From Actinomadura viridilutea (GTDB lineage Bacteria > Actinomycetota > Actinomycetes > Streptosporangiales > Streptosporangiaceae), in contig PVNI01000015.1 in the NCBI GenBank assembly GCA_003001795.1, positions 1 to 64,000 on the forward strand: 64,000 bases of DNA. Reading direction: 5' to 3'. The stretch's first letter is position 1. Each line of letters starts with the position of its first letter. Positions 51,587 to 60,327 of the stretch are shown here, in pieces. The notes under the pieces were generated by a model that saw nothing but the letters and a program-made list of their open reading frames with translations, was not told the DNA's origin and ran no database searches. The translations under genes and the position numbers were made by a program.

Positions 51587-54289
51587 GTGAACTGGTACGC
51601 GGCCGGGGCGGGACTCGGCGGAACTGGGGGCGGAACGGCCGGCGACCTCTTCACCGCGGTGGAGGCCAACGTGCGCGAGCTGGTGGCCTCCCCCTGGTGG
51701 CGCACCGCTGCGCCGCAGCAGCGCGCCGAGCAGGTGGTCGCGCGGATGCTGTGGGGATCGGGCGAGTGGTGGCTGTTCGGCGCCTGGGGGCGCTGGTACC
51801 GCTGCGGCCTGGACGGGGTCTGGCATCCGTGCCCTCCCCCCACCGACCCCGGGGAGCGGCGCGTGGCCCAGCCGGCGCCGCGCGGCGCGGGCAGTCCTCC
51901 CGTGCCGCCGCAGCTGTTCCCCACCGGCCCGGACCTGACCGCCGGGCGCGTGGCCTCGCTGGGGTTCCTGGGCGCGCCGCCGGAGACGGCGGTGGTCGCG
52001 CGCATCCAGCAGGCGCTCACCACGGCGTGGGCGGTCAACCCCGCGCAGTTCGCCCAGCAGGACCCCATGTTCCAACCCGGCACCCCCAGCACGGTGGCGG
52101 CGGCCTGGAGCTCGCTGCTGTGGTGCGCGGGCGCGCCCGTGGTGCTGACGGAGAACCCGCTCATCGAGTCGTTCGTCCCGTTCCTGACCACGCCCGCCGA
52201 GCGGCTGCACTGGATGATGCCGCCCGACTTCGGCACCCTCGCCGGGTACTACATCAACCGCCTGCAGGCGGGCGACGGCGCCGGGGCCGCGCACATCGCC
52301 CGGGTCATGTACGAGGTGGCCGTCGGGTTGCAGGCCGACGCGCGGTTCCGTCCCGGCGCCGACGCGCTGGCGGCGGTGACGGCCGCGTCGCTGCGGCTGG
52401 TGCATCAGGACATGGCCACGGCGCGCTACGGTCCCGCGGCGATGCTGCAGGAGTGGCGGCGCCGCTGCCCCGCCGAGTTCGCCATGCCGATGGTGCGCGA
52501 CGCCGCCCCCGGCGAGTACCTGCGGCTGGCGCTGTACGACCTGCAGCAGGCGGTGGCGGGGCTGACCGGGTCCCGGGCGCCGGTGCCGACCGGGGGCCGC
52601 CCGCATGACGACGTGCGCCGCGCCGCGGTCGCGTTGCTGGCAGCCGACCTGCAGGCCGCGCCGAACGCGCTGCCCGCGCTGCACCGGTGGCTGGACCCCG
52701 ACAGCGCCCGCACGCTGCACGCGGTGCTGACCGATCCGGCCAACCCGCTGCGCGCGCTGTGGCCGCGCGAGGGCCGGTTGCCGGAGGCGCTGCGCAGCAC
52801 CGACGCCGAGGCGCTGTCGTGGCTGCTGGCCACCACCTACACCATCGGGCTGACCTGGTGCCGCCTGGCGCAGGTGCCGCCGCCGGCCACCGGGTTCGCG
52901 GTGCCGCAGGCGGTGGCGGCCGAGCTGACCAGCCCGGCCCTGCACTCCCCGCCGTCCACCGACGAGCTGAGCGCGTGGGACATCATCAAGGCCGCGCGTG
53001 CGCACCTGGCGGCCGAGCGGCAGGCCGCGGAGAAGTCCGCCGAAGAGGCCGCCGACCGGCCGGTCGCCCCGTCCCCGGCGGAGCCGCCGCCCCCCTCCCC
53101 TCCCTCTGCCTCCCCTCCCTCTGCCTCCTCTTCCGCGGGGGGTGCCGAATCCGCGGCTCCCGAGCCGCCGCCCGCGGCGGGGCTTTCGGGTTCGTCTCCG
53201 GACGGTTCGGGCGAGCGGCGCGCTGCGGCGTCCGTGCCGCCTCCGCCGCCGGTTCCGCCCGCGCCGCCGACGGCGCCGGTGTGGCCGAGCGCGGACCCGG
53301 GTGCGGAGCCGGGCGCCGGTCCGGCGGGTGTGCTCGGGGACGCTCAGGAGGGCGCGGTGGCCACGCAGTTGGATCCGGGCGCGTTCGCCACGCAGGTCGA
53401 TCCGGAGGAGGGGCGGGATCCGCTGCCTCCCCCGCCGGTGCCGGTGTCGGAGCCGCCGCCGCCCGTGCCGCCCGCGCCGTCGCTGGAGGCCGGTCCGCAG
53501 ATCGCCGAGGCGTACGGCATCCGGTTCCTGTGCGGCGCCGACGACATCGAACGCGTCGTCACCGAGGTGCGGCGCCGCGGCAAGTGGGCGCGGCGGCTGC
53601 GCGGTCAGGAGGTGTCGACGGCGTCCATGCCGGCGCTGCTGCTGATCGGCGCGCCGTCCAGCGGGCAGCGGCGGCTGGCGCGCATGGTCGCCCGCGCGCT
53701 CGCCGAGGTGGGGGTGTGCAGCGGCGAGGTGCACGGCGTGCACGCCGACGAGGTCCGCGGCCGAGGCCCGGCGGGGCTGCGCGGCGTGCTGGACGAGCAC
53801 GCCGGGCACGCGTTGCTGCTCGACGGGCTGGACGCGCTGGTCCTCGACGACCCGCAGGGCCGCGCCTACGCCGAGCGCCTGTACGAGGCGCGTCTGGAGG
53901 GCGTCAGCGACACCACGCTGCTGGCCACGTGCGCGCCGGCGCGTGTGGCCGAGCTGTCGGCGGCGTCGCCGGAGCTGATGGCCGACCTGCGGGCGGTGCG
54001 GCTGCCGGACATGAACGAGCCGCGTGTGCGGGCGGGGCTGTTGGCGTTGCTCGCCGAGGAGCGGCGGGTGCGGCTGGGCCCGGACGCCTGGGAGGTCGTG
54101 CACCGGGATCTGGGGCTGCTGCGCGGCCGGGGCCGGCTGACCGGTGCGCGGCTGGTCGAGGCCTACCTGGACCGGGCCGTCACCCGCCGCCTGGGGCGGG
54201 CGGACGCCACGCAGGCCATCGACGAGGTCGACGCCCTGACGTTGACGGCGTCCGACCTGGAGGGGCTGGCCGCGGAACTGTCCGGCTGA
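51587..54289 (+). CDS. 900-residue protein with degenerate AAA+ domain and proline-rich linker
   Basis: The N-terminal half (about 1-490) is helical and unrecognised, with a Trp-rich segment near the start (GSGEWWLFGAWGRWYRC). A Pro/Ala/Ser-rich disordered linker covers about 500-640. The C-terminus (about 645-900) has the fold order of a CbbX/EccA-type AAA+ domain: YGIRFLCGADDIERV, Walker A position LLLIGAPSSGQRRLAR (about 683-698), Walker B position LLLDGLDALVLDD (about 741-753). The Walker A Lys is absent (Gln-Arg) and the Walker B Glu is Gly, so ATP hydrolysis is unlikely. The GTG start is not strongly supported by a ribosome site. Function unknown. Confidence 0.75.
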   Translation: MNWYAAGAGLGGTGGGTAGDLFTAVEANVRELVASPWWRTAAPQQRAEQVVARMLWGSGEWWLFGAWGRWYRCGLDGVWHPCPPPTDPGERRVAQPAPRGAGSPPVPPQLFPTGPDLTAGRVASLGFLGAPPETAVVARIQQALTTAWAVNPAQFAQQDPMFQPGTPSTVAAAWSSLLWCAGAPVVLTENPLIESFVPFLTTPAERLHWMMPPDFGTLAGYYINRLQAGDGAGAAHIARVMYEVAVGLQADARFRPGADALAAVTAASLRLVHQDMATARYGPAAMLQEWRRRCPAEFAMPMVRDAAPGEYLRLALYDLQQAVAGLTGSRAPVPTGGRPHDDVRRAAVALLAADLQAAPNALPALHRWLDPDSARTLHAVLTDPANPLRALWPREGRLPEALRSTDAEALSWLLATTYTIGLTWCRLAQVPPPATGFAVPQAVAAELTSPALHSPPSTDELSAWDIIKAARAHLAAERQAAEKSAEEAADRPVAPSPAEPPPPSPPSASPPSASSSAGGAESAAPEPPPAAGLSGSSPDGSGERRAAASVPPPPPVPPAPPTAPVWPSADPGAEPGAGPAGVLGDAQEGAVATQLDPGAFATQVDPEEGRDPLPPPPVPVSEPPPPVPPAPSLEAGPQIAEAYGIRFLCGADDIERVVTEVRRRGKWARRLRGQEVSTASMPALLLIGAPSSGQRRLARMVARALAEVGVCSGEVHGVHADEVRGRGPAGLRGVLDEHAGHALLLDGLDALVLDDPQGRAYAERLYEARLEGVSDTTLLATCAPARVAELSAASPELMADLRAVRLPDMNEPRVRAGLLALLAEERRVRLGPDAWEVVHRDLGLLRGRGRLTGARLVEAYLDRAVTRRLGRADATQAIDEVDALTLTASDLEGLAAELSG

Positions 54290-54306
54290 CCCGCCCCCTC
54301 GCGGGG

Positions 54307-54353
54307 CAGGCCGCGCATCGGACGCTCGAGGAAGCGGCCCGTGGCGCGGCCTG
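54307..54353. terminator. bidirectional terminator hairpin between convergent genes
   Basis: CAGGCCGCGC (54307-54316) and GCGCGGCCTG (54344-54353) are perfect 10-bp inverted arms. It fills the 71-bp gap between the convergent AAA-like and DHFR-like genes. A smaller GCCCC/GGGGC hairpin precedes it. Confidence 0.75.
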
Positions 54354-54360
54354 CCGGAGG

Positions 54361-54924
54361 TCAGGAGCGTTCGGGTTCCAGGTGCAGCGCGGTGATTCCG
54401 CAGTCGAACGACTGCGAGCCGACCAGGCGCAGCCGGTGGTAGGAGTCCCCGGCGGGGAACACGGGCGTTCCGGTGCCGAGCGCGACCGGGTTGACGAACA
54501 GGTGGAGCTCGTCGAGCAGCCCCTTGGCGATCAGCTCTCGGGCGAGCGCGGCGCCCCCGTAGGTGATCAGGTCGCCGCCCGGCCGGGCCTTGAGCTCGGC
54601 GACGGTCTCGGCGAGGTCTCCGCCGGCGACGACGGCGTTGTCCCATGGCGACTCGGTGAGGCTGTTGGAGATGACGACCTTGGGCGTGGTGTTCATCCAG
54701 TCGATGGACTCCTGCGTCTCGCCCTCGGGACCGGCCTGCCAGGCGGGGATGAACCCTTCGGCGAGGCGGCGGCCCAGCACGATGCAGTCGACCGACTCGC
54801 TGATCTTGTCGGCGTAGGCGTCGACGTCGTCGGTCCACGGCGTCGTCATCCAGTCCATCCGGCCGTCGGGGCCGGCCATGTAGCCGTCGACGCTGACCTG
54901 CAGCTGCAGCTTGAACTTGCGCAC
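54361..54924 (-). CDS. dihydrofolate reductase/RibD C-terminal-fold protein
   Basis: A 187-residue protein of the YwjB/RibD-C type: KFKLQLQVSVDGYMAGPDGRMDW at the start, CIVLGRRLAEGF, and the cofactor-loop YGGAALARELIAKGLLDELHLFVNPVALGTGTPVF. It binds NADPH and probably reduces a small substrate, but is not a true DHFR. GTG 54924 follows AAAGGAG. It is the third gene of an arsR-ahsa1-dhfr unit. Confidence 0.88.
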   Translation of the reverse strand: MRKFKLQLQVSVDGYMAGPDGRMDWMTTPWTDDVDAYADKISESVDCIVLGRRLAEGFIPAWQAGPEGETQESIDWMNTTPKVVISNSLTESPWDNAVVAGGDLAETVAELKARPGGDLITYGGAALARELIAKGLLDELHLFVNPVALGTGTPVFPAGDSYHRLRLVGSQSFDCGITALHLEPERS

Positions 54925-54998
54925 GGGTGCGCTCCTTTCCAGTCGGGCGGGGGGTGTCCGTGGCGCCGGCGGACGCGGGCGTGTCGGCGGCGAGCGGG

Positions 54999-55484
54999 TC
55001 AGTCGGCCAGCAGGGCGTCCATCCGGTCGATCGACTGGGCGAACACGTCGACCGCGCCCATGCGCACCAGGTTCTCCATGTGTTCGCGCGAGTCGAAGAT
55101 CGACCGCACCTCCATGCGGGTGCGGCCGTCGTGCTCGGTGAGGCGCACCCGCACCGTGCTGGTCGGCATGTCGGGGACCGGCGCGCCGTCCTGGTCGGCG
55201 AACCCGTCGATGAACTCCAGGGACGTGGGCGGCTCGACCGACGTGACGCGCCACCAGCCGCGGGACTTCTGGCCGTCCGGGCCGGTCATGACGTAGGTGA
55301 CCGTGCCGCCGGGGGTCAGGTCGTGCTCTTCCACGGTGGTCGGGAACTCGGGCGGCCCCCACCAGCGCTCCAGCCGGCGCGGGTCGTCCCACAGCCGCCA
55401 CACCCGTTCGACCGGCGCGTCGAATTCGGCGACCACGGTGAGGGTCAGGGTGTCGAAGTCCTTGTCGACGCGGGTGACGCTCAT
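54999..55484 (-). CDS. SRPBCC/AHSA1-family protein
   Basis: A 161-residue START-like protein: FDAPVERVWRLWDDPRRLERWWGPPEFPTTV at the start and the C-terminal helix with ENLVRMGAVDVFAQSIDRMDALL. Such proteins bind hydrophobic ligands and commonly sit after an ArsR regulator in actinomycetes. Its ATG overlaps the arsR stop by 4 nt. Confidence 0.9.
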   Translation of the reverse strand: MSVTRVDKDFDTLTLTVVAEFDAPVERVWRLWDDPRRLERWWGPPEFPTTVEEHDLTPGGTVTYVMTGPDGQKSRGWWRVTSVEPPTSLEFIDGFADQDGAPVPDMPTSTVRVRLTEHDGRTRMEVRSIFDSREHMENLVRMGAVDVFAQSIDRMDALLAD

Positions 55485-55873
55485 CGGTTTCCTCCTCGGC
55501 CGCGGTCGTCTGCCGCGGGGTCGTCCGCCGCGGGGTCGGCGTCGTCGTGCGCGAGCAGCCGCGCCATGCGGTCCACCCGTGCCCGCCAGGTCGCCTCCAG
55601 TTCGTCGAGGACCTGCCGCGCACGGCGCACGGCGTCCAGGTCGGTGCGCACGAGCTGCTGCCTTCCGCTGCGCCTCTTGGTGACCAGACCGGCCCGATGC
55701 AGCACCGCGACGTGCTTTTGCACCGCGGCGAAGCTCATCGGGTAGGCCTCGGCCAGCCGCGACACCGACAGTTCCTCGCGCACGCAGCGGCGCACGATGT
55801 CGCGGCGGGTGGCGTCGGCCAGCGCGTGGAACAGGTGGTCCACGACCTCGTCGGTCAGCTCATCTACAACCAT
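55481..55873 (-). CDS. ArsR-family repressor
   Basis: A 130-residue winged-helix regulator: DHLFHALADATRRDIVRRC, recognition helix SFAAVQKHVAVLHRAGLV and wing RRSGRQQLVRT. It lacks the metal-binding CxC of true ArsR, as expected for the AHSA1-associated group, so it probably does not sense metals. A perfect palindrome covers its start codon, consistent with autorepression of the arsR-ahsa1-dhfr unit. Confidence 0.9.
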   Translation of the reverse strand: MVVDELTDEVVDHLFHALADATRRDIVRRCVREELSVSRLAEAYPMSFAAVQKHVAVLHRAGLVTKRRSGRQQLVRTDLDAVRRARQVLDELEATWRARVDRMARLLAHDDADPAADDPAADDRGRGGNR

Positions 55874-55882
55874 TTGGTTGTA
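55865..55882. promoter_or_regulatory. perfect palindrome over the arsR start codon
   Basis: TACAACCA-TT-TGGTTGTA is a perfect 8-bp inverted repeat that includes the arsR ATG. It matches the ACAACCA-type site seen before ArsR/SRPBCC operons and should be the autorepressor site. Confidence 0.85.
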
Positions 55883-56017
55883 TGTTAGCGGCCATCGGGG
55901 ACAGTGGACAAGGCGCGCTGAAACCTTGGAATCGGGGCGGGGCCGGGAGCGCGCACGGTCCGCGAATCGCGCTTCGAGGCAAGGGATGATGTCGCCGGCG
56001 TCGGCGACCATGGTGGC

Positions 56018-57127
56018 GTGGACCGTGTGGACCGGCTGCTCGCCCTCGTCGCCGAACTGCGCGCCGCCTCCCCCGATCCCCTGACCGTCGACGAGCTGGC
56101 CGAACGGCTCGGCGTCAGCGGCCGCACGGTGCGACGGGACCTGGAGCTGCTCACCCGCGGCGGTCTGCCGGTGCGGTCCGAGCGCGGCCGCGGCCGCGTC
56201 CTGCCGCCCGACCCGGCGCCGCCGCCGCTGAGCGAGGCGCAGTCGCTGGTGGGCCCCGTGCGCGACACGCTGGCCGCCGCGGTGCGCTCCCGCCGCGTCG
56301 TGCGCCTGGCCTACACCGACCGATCGGGCCGGCGCACCTTCCGCGACGTCGAGGCGCAGGGCCTGGTGTTGGGCCCGCACGCCGAGTACCTGGTCGGCTG
56401 GTGCCGCATGCGCGACGGGCCGCGCATGTTCCGCGTCGACCGCATCGGCGCCGCCTGCCTGTCGGGCCGCGCCGCCGGCGCGCGCGACCTGGACGAGCTG
56501 CTGGCGGCGCTGCGGGTGCCGTTGCCGCGTCCGCCCGCCGACGACGGCCCGCGCGCACCGACCGGCGCCGGACGCGCCCGCGCCTGGACGTTGGACCGTC
56601 TGGAGCACGTGCGCGCGCGGCTGCGCGACGCGGCCGAGGAAGTGCGCGACGGCCGACCGGGCGCCGCGGCGCTGCGCACGGTGCTGGGGCATCTGGCGCA
56701 GTGGACGCGGTGGCAGGCGGCGGCGATCCGGTCGGCGGCGGACGGGGCGGAGCCGCCGCGGTCCGACGTGCCGCCGGCGTTCGCCCGGCCGGTGCCGGCC
56801 GAGGAGCGCGAACGCATGATACAGGACGCGATGGCGCTGCGGTCGCTGGGAGAGCTGACCCGCGACCTGCTGGAGGAGCTGACGGGCCTGGGGCACTGGG
56901 CGGCCGGATGCGACGACGCGCTGTGGGAGCGTCCCGTCGCCGACCCCCGCCCGGGCGGGCCTCCCGGGCTCGAGCGGCCGCTGGCCGACCTGCTCGCCGG
57001 ATGGCGCGGCCCCCTGGCCCACATCGAATGGCACCTGGACCGCCTGGCCGAACCCCCCGAACGTCCCGTCGACCTGGAAGAAGACGACGAGCTGTGGGTG
57101 GTCGACCGCTGCCCCCTGCTCCCCTGA
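56018..57127 (+). CDS. HTH-WYL transcriptional regulator with C-terminal DinB-like helical domain
   Basis: A 369-residue protein. Residues 1-60 form a DeoR-type winged helix (LTVDELAERLGVSGRTVRRDLELL). A WYL domain follows (about 80-165; VRSRRVVRLAYTDRSG, GLVLGPHAEYLVGWCRM). The last 180 residues are helical with His-bearing GHLAQWTRWQAA and GLGHWAAGCDDALW, ending in a His-rich IEWHLDRL, which looks like a DinB/YfiT-type four-helix bundle. The WYL-DinB fusion is unusual; WYL proteins often sense nucleic acids and control defence or stress genes. GTG 56018 is the best start. It is divergent from the arsR unit. Confidence 0.8.
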   Translation: MDRVDRLLALVAELRAASPDPLTVDELAERLGVSGRTVRRDLELLTRGGLPVRSERGRGRVLPPDPAPPPLSEAQSLVGPVRDTLAAAVRSRRVVRLAYTDRSGRRTFRDVEAQGLVLGPHAEYLVGWCRMRDGPRMFRVDRIGAACLSGRAAGARDLDELLAALRVPLPRPPADDGPRAPTGAGRARAWTLDRLEHVRARLRDAAEEVRDGRPGAAALRTVLGHLAQWTRWQAAAIRSAADGAEPPRSDVPPAFARPVPAEERERMIQDAMALRSLGELTRDLLEELTGLGHWAAGCDDALWERPVADPRPGGPPGLERPLADLLAGWRGPLAHIEWHLDRLAEPPERPVDLEEDDELWVVDRCPLLP

Positions 57128-57189
57128 CGCCCGCTGTCGTGGGCGAACGCGCGTCGCGAGCGGGCGGCGCGCGGGACGGCGGCGAGCGG

Positions 57190-57693
57190 CTAACGGCTCC
57201 TCGGACCGCCGCGCGGGCGTCCGGCGCGGGGGAGGCGGCGCGGGCCGCGGCGGCCGTTGAGCCCGCTCAGGGCGCGGGTGAACCACACGGTCTTCCCGGC
57301 CGGTTCCCGACGGCAGCCGAACTCGGTGGCCAGCGCGGCGACCAGCAGCAGGCCGCGGCCCGCCTCCGACCAGCGCGGCGCCCGGCCGGGCGGACGCGGC
57401 GGGACCGCCGGGCCGGCGTCGGCGACCTCGGCGACCAGGCGCGCCCCGTCCAGCCGCAGCCGCAGGCGGACGGGCCCGGTGCCGTGCACGACCGCGTTGG
57501 CGACCAGTTCGTCGACCATGAGGACGATGTCGTCGACGTCGGCGGCGTCGCTCACGTGCCAGGAGCGCAGCGCGCGGGCGGTGAGGGCGCGGGCGTGCGA
57601 GGCGGCGCGGGTCTCGGGGGCCAGTTCCCACGCCACGGCCCGTGCCGCCGTGCGTGCCGGTTCGACGGTCTCCCTGTCGGTGTTGGCGGCCAC
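57190..57693 (-). CDS. anti-sigma-type histidine-kinase-fold ATPase
   Basis: A 167-residue GHKL ATPase of the RsbW/SpoIIAB-like group common in actinomycetes. The N-box DDIVLMVDELVANAVVHG (about 54-71), VADAGPA and the G-box SEAGRGLLLVAALAT are present. The last 25 residues are Arg/Gly/Pro-rich. It would phosphorylate or bind a partner such as an anti-anti-sigma factor; none is adjacent. GTG 57693 follows GGAG. Confidence 0.87.
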   Translation of the reverse strand: MAANTDRETVEPARTAARAVAWELAPETRAASHARALTARALRSWHVSDAADVDDIVLMVDELVANAVVHGTGPVRLRLRLDGARLVAEVADAGPAVPPRPPGRAPRWSEAGRGLLLVAALATEFGCRREPAGKTVWFTRALSGLNGRRGPRRLPRAGRPRGGPRSR

Positions 57694-58107
57694 TGCCGGA
57701 CTCCTCACCTGTGCCGATTCCCGCGTCACGTCGGATCGTTCCCGCTCCGCCCGCCGCGAGGGACGCGCGATGGGCGGAACTGGCCGTGCCGCGAGCACCC
57801 CGTGTCGGCGGCGGTCAGGACGTTCGCCCCCCGACCATCCACAGTGTGCGACGCCACGCGAACCGGGCGGGTGCACGCGGCTCAGACAACACTCACTGTC
57901 CGGTCACGTGACCGTGCTGACACTCTCGGCTTACCTCGGCGTGGAGGAGCACTCCCCCGGTGCCGTTATCGTGGGTGGTGTCGGTGTGGCATGTGTCCCC
58001 CGGGCTCTACCCTTTGCCTTCGAGGAATACCGCTGGGCCGCATGGTTCGGGCAGGAGCCTCGTTGTGCCTTTCGCCGCGAGGCGACCACCACACCGGCCT
58101 GAACGTC
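57694..58107. other. non-coding stretch, possible small transcript
   Basis: A C-rich hairpin (GCAC-TCCCCCG-GTGC, 57949-57963) is followed by a second C5 run at about 57996 and then, after about 110 bp, by a strong terminator hairpin. A 64-codon GTG frame (57908-58102) covers the same interval but has no ribosome site and little protein character. An RNA gene on the plus strand is possible. Confidence 0.35.
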
Positions 58108-58110
58108 ACA

Positions 58111-58143
58111 GGGCCCCGGCAGGCGAACCGCCCGCCGGGGCCC
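58111..58143 (+). terminator. strong terminator hairpin
   Basis: GGGCCCCGGC (58111-58120) and GCCGGGGCCC (58134-58143) are perfect 10-bp arms with a 13-nt loop, followed by TCTCAT. It has no assigned gene upstream on the plus strand. On the minus strand it would also end the DUF3040 gene, 70 bp downstream of its stop. Confidence 0.8.
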
Positions 58144-58212
58144 TCTCATAGCGGGGCGGGTGCGCGGCGCGCCGGTCCGCCGGGAGCGGAACGCGCCGCG
58201 GCACCCGCCCAA

Positions 58213-58425
58213 CTATGAGATCGCGGTGAGCACCGCCGCGGCGACCGCCGTCAGCACTGCGAGCCCCGCGACCGCAACGGCTGCGATCAGGCGGATCCGG
58301 CGGCGCCGCGCCCGGCCCACCTTCGCGCCCGCTTTCGACAGGCGATGGGCCAGCCGCGGATCCTCCTCGCTGAGACGGGTCTCGATCTCGGCGAGGATCC
58401 GCTGCTCCTCCATCGACAGCGACAT
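58213..58425 (-). CDS. DUF3040-family small membrane protein
   Basis: A 70-residue protein starting MSLSMEEQRILAEIETRLSEEDPRL, the DUF3040 signature, followed by a basic stretch and one membrane helix (about 47-68). The function of DUF3040 proteins is unknown; they are typical of actinomycetes. The ATG has GGAGGT 5 nt upstream. Confidence 0.9.
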   Translation of the reverse strand: MSLSMEEQRILAEIETRLSEEDPRLAHRLSKAGAKVGRARRRRIRLIAAVAVAGLAVLTAVAAAVLTAIS

Positions 58426-58483
58426 GCCATACCTCCGGGGGGCGGGGTTGCGGTGCCATGTTCTTGCCCCGGCAGCAAGATCA

Positions 58484-60130
58484 TTATCCCCGTGGGGCGG
58501 TGACCGTCGCGCCCCGCGCGGGAGCGCTTTCACGCTGCATCCGGTCGACCGCGGTGACGTAGTAGGTGTAGGTGCGGCCCGGTTTGGCCGTCGGGTCGAC
58601 GATGCCGCCGCCGCGCACGGTCGTCAGCAGCGTCCCGGGGGTGACGGGGGCGCAGGCGGCGCGCTTGCCGTCCACCCGGTACACCGCGTAGGCGACGGCG
58701 TCACCGGACGCGTTCCAGGTGACGCGCACGCCGCGGTCGCCGCCTTCGGCCCGCACCCGGTGGGCGGGCGCGGGGCCCTGCCCCGTCTGGTCCCGGTCGA
58801 CGGCGGCGGGCGAGACGGGCGGCAGCGCCGGGCGCGTGTAGTGGTCGTCACGCAGGCGGGTGGCGAACCCCTGCCGGTTGGCGACCAGGTCGGAGGCGCT
58901 GAAGTACACGTCGCCGCGCACCGCCGGGTAGCGGGCGTTGAGTTTCAGGTGCCGCGACAGTTCGTCGGGCTTGCGCCAGGCCGCGTCCTTGCCGACGCGG
59001 TAGGCGGCCTGCCCGATCGTCAGCTGCACCTTGGTGCCCTCCACTTGGCGGGCCCACCAGTCGACCAGCTTGGCGTAGTCAGCGCGGGCGTCACCGATGG
59101 GCCAGTACAGCTGCGGCGTGACGTAGTCGATCCATTCTTCGCGGATCCACTTGCGGGTGTCGGCGTGGAGATCGTCGTAGCTCTGCAGCGCGCGCGTGGG
59201 CGACCCCTGCGGGTCGGTGGTGTCGTTGCGCCACACCCCGAACGGGCTGATGCCGAACCGCACCCAGGGCTTGGCCTGGCGGATCCGCTCGGAGACGGTC
59301 TTGACGAGCGTGTCGACGTTCTGGCGGCGCCAGTCGTCCTTGCGCATGCCCTTGCCGTAGGTCTTATAGCTGTCCTGGTCGGGGAACTCCCCGGCGCCCG
59401 CCTCGGGGTAGGGGTAGAAGTAGTCGTCGAAGTGGACCGCGTCGATGTCGTACTTGCGGACCACGTCCAGGACGGCCTTGACGACCAGGTCCCGTACCTC
59501 CGGCAGGCCCGGGTCATACCACAGGCCCTTGCCGTACTTGCGCACCCAGCCGGGGTTGCGGCGGGCGGGACTGTCGGGGGCGAGCTTTTTGAGGTCGCCT
59601 TCGCGGCTCACCCGGTAGGGGTTGAACCAGGCGTGGAACTCGAGGTTGCGGGCGTGCGCCTCGTCCAGCATGAACTTCAGCACGTCGTAGCCGGGGTCCT
59701 TGCCGGGCGTGCCGGTGATCCACTGCGACCACGGCTCGTACGGGGAGTCGTAGAAGGCGTCGGAGTTCGGACGGATCTGCACGAACACCGCGTTGAGGTT
59801 CATCGCCCGCGCGGTGTCCAGCAGCTTGCGGAAGTCGGCCTTCTGCTGGTCGACGGAGCGGCGGCCGGCCTTGGGCCAGTCGATGTTGCCGACGGTGGCG
59901 ATCCACATGCCGCGCAGCTGGCGGCCCGCGGTCCCCTCGGGCGCGGGCACGTCCGGGCATTCGGCCCGCGCGCCCGCGCCGCCGGGCGCCCGCTCCCCCG
60001 CCTTGCTCTCGTCGGCGCCGCCCAGCACCGGTACGCATGCCGCCGTCACCGCCAGCGCTCCCGTCGCCAGTGCGCCCGCGGTCAGCGCCCGCGCGAGCGC
60101 ACCCGGTGTCCGCTTGCTCGTCCAGACCAT
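58484..60130 (-). CDS. exported glycosyl hydrolase-like protein (GHL10/UPF0748) with fibronectin-type C-terminus
   Basis: A 548-residue protein. The N-terminal signal with a hydrophobic core and LAVTAAC looks like a lipobox. The GHL10 barrel (about 70-400) is clear: RGMWIATVGNIDWP, FVQIRPNSDAFYDSPYEPWSQW, HAWFNPYRVS, HFDDYFYPYP, FGISPFGVWRN and YVTPQLYWP. A fibronectin-III-like domain (about 455-545; VTWNASGDAVAYAVYRVDG) ends the chain. The family is related to YngK of Bacillus and is thought to act on wall or extracellular polysaccharides. It is a single-gene unit divergent from the radical SAM gene. Confidence 0.87.
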   Translation of the reverse strand: MVWTSKRTPGALARALTAGALATGALAVTAACVPVLGGADESKAGERAPGGAGARAECPDVPAPEGTAGRQLRGMWIATVGNIDWPKAGRRSVDQQKADFRKLLDTARAMNLNAVFVQIRPNSDAFYDSPYEPWSQWITGTPGKDPGYDVLKFMLDEAHARNLEFHAWFNPYRVSREGDLKKLAPDSPARRNPGWVRKYGKGLWYDPGLPEVRDLVVKAVLDVVRKYDIDAVHFDDYFYPYPEAGAGEFPDQDSYKTYGKGMRKDDWRRQNVDTLVKTVSERIRQAKPWVRFGISPFGVWRNDTTDPQGSPTRALQSYDDLHADTRKWIREEWIDYVTPQLYWPIGDARADYAKLVDWWARQVEGTKVQLTIGQAAYRVGKDAAWRKPDELSRHLKLNARYPAVRGDVYFSASDLVANRQGFATRLRDDHYTRPALPPVSPAAVDRDQTGQGPAPAHRVRAEGGDRGVRVTWNASGDAVAYAVYRVDGKRAACAPVTPGTLLTTVRGGGIVDPTAKPGRTYTYYVTAVDRMQRESAPARGATVTAPRG

Positions 60131-60327
60131 GACGAGCCATTGTTACGCACGCTTTGCCGTGGTCGACGCCAAACGACGATGCCCGTGTCGCATCCGTTCG
60201 CCGCAAGTGACAGGGAACATTCACTCCGCCGGCCCGCGCGGCGGTCCGCCCATGGTCACGCACAGTTGCGATCATCGAACGCGCGTTCTATCGTTCACAT
60301 GTTCGATCCATGCGGGGGGTGTGGCCG

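Noticed and set aside
51449..54838. Very long minus-strand open frame opposite the AAA-like gene
   Set aside because: Low-complexity Arg/Gly/Pro translation typical of antisense to a high-GC gene.
57949..58010. 6C RNA motif
   Set aside because: Only one of the two C-runs (five C each) sits in a clear hairpin loop, so the 6C definition is not met.
57908..58102. 64-codon GTG frame before the terminator at 58111
   Set aside because: No ribosome site and a competing C-rich hairpin in the same place; kept only as part of a possible RNA.
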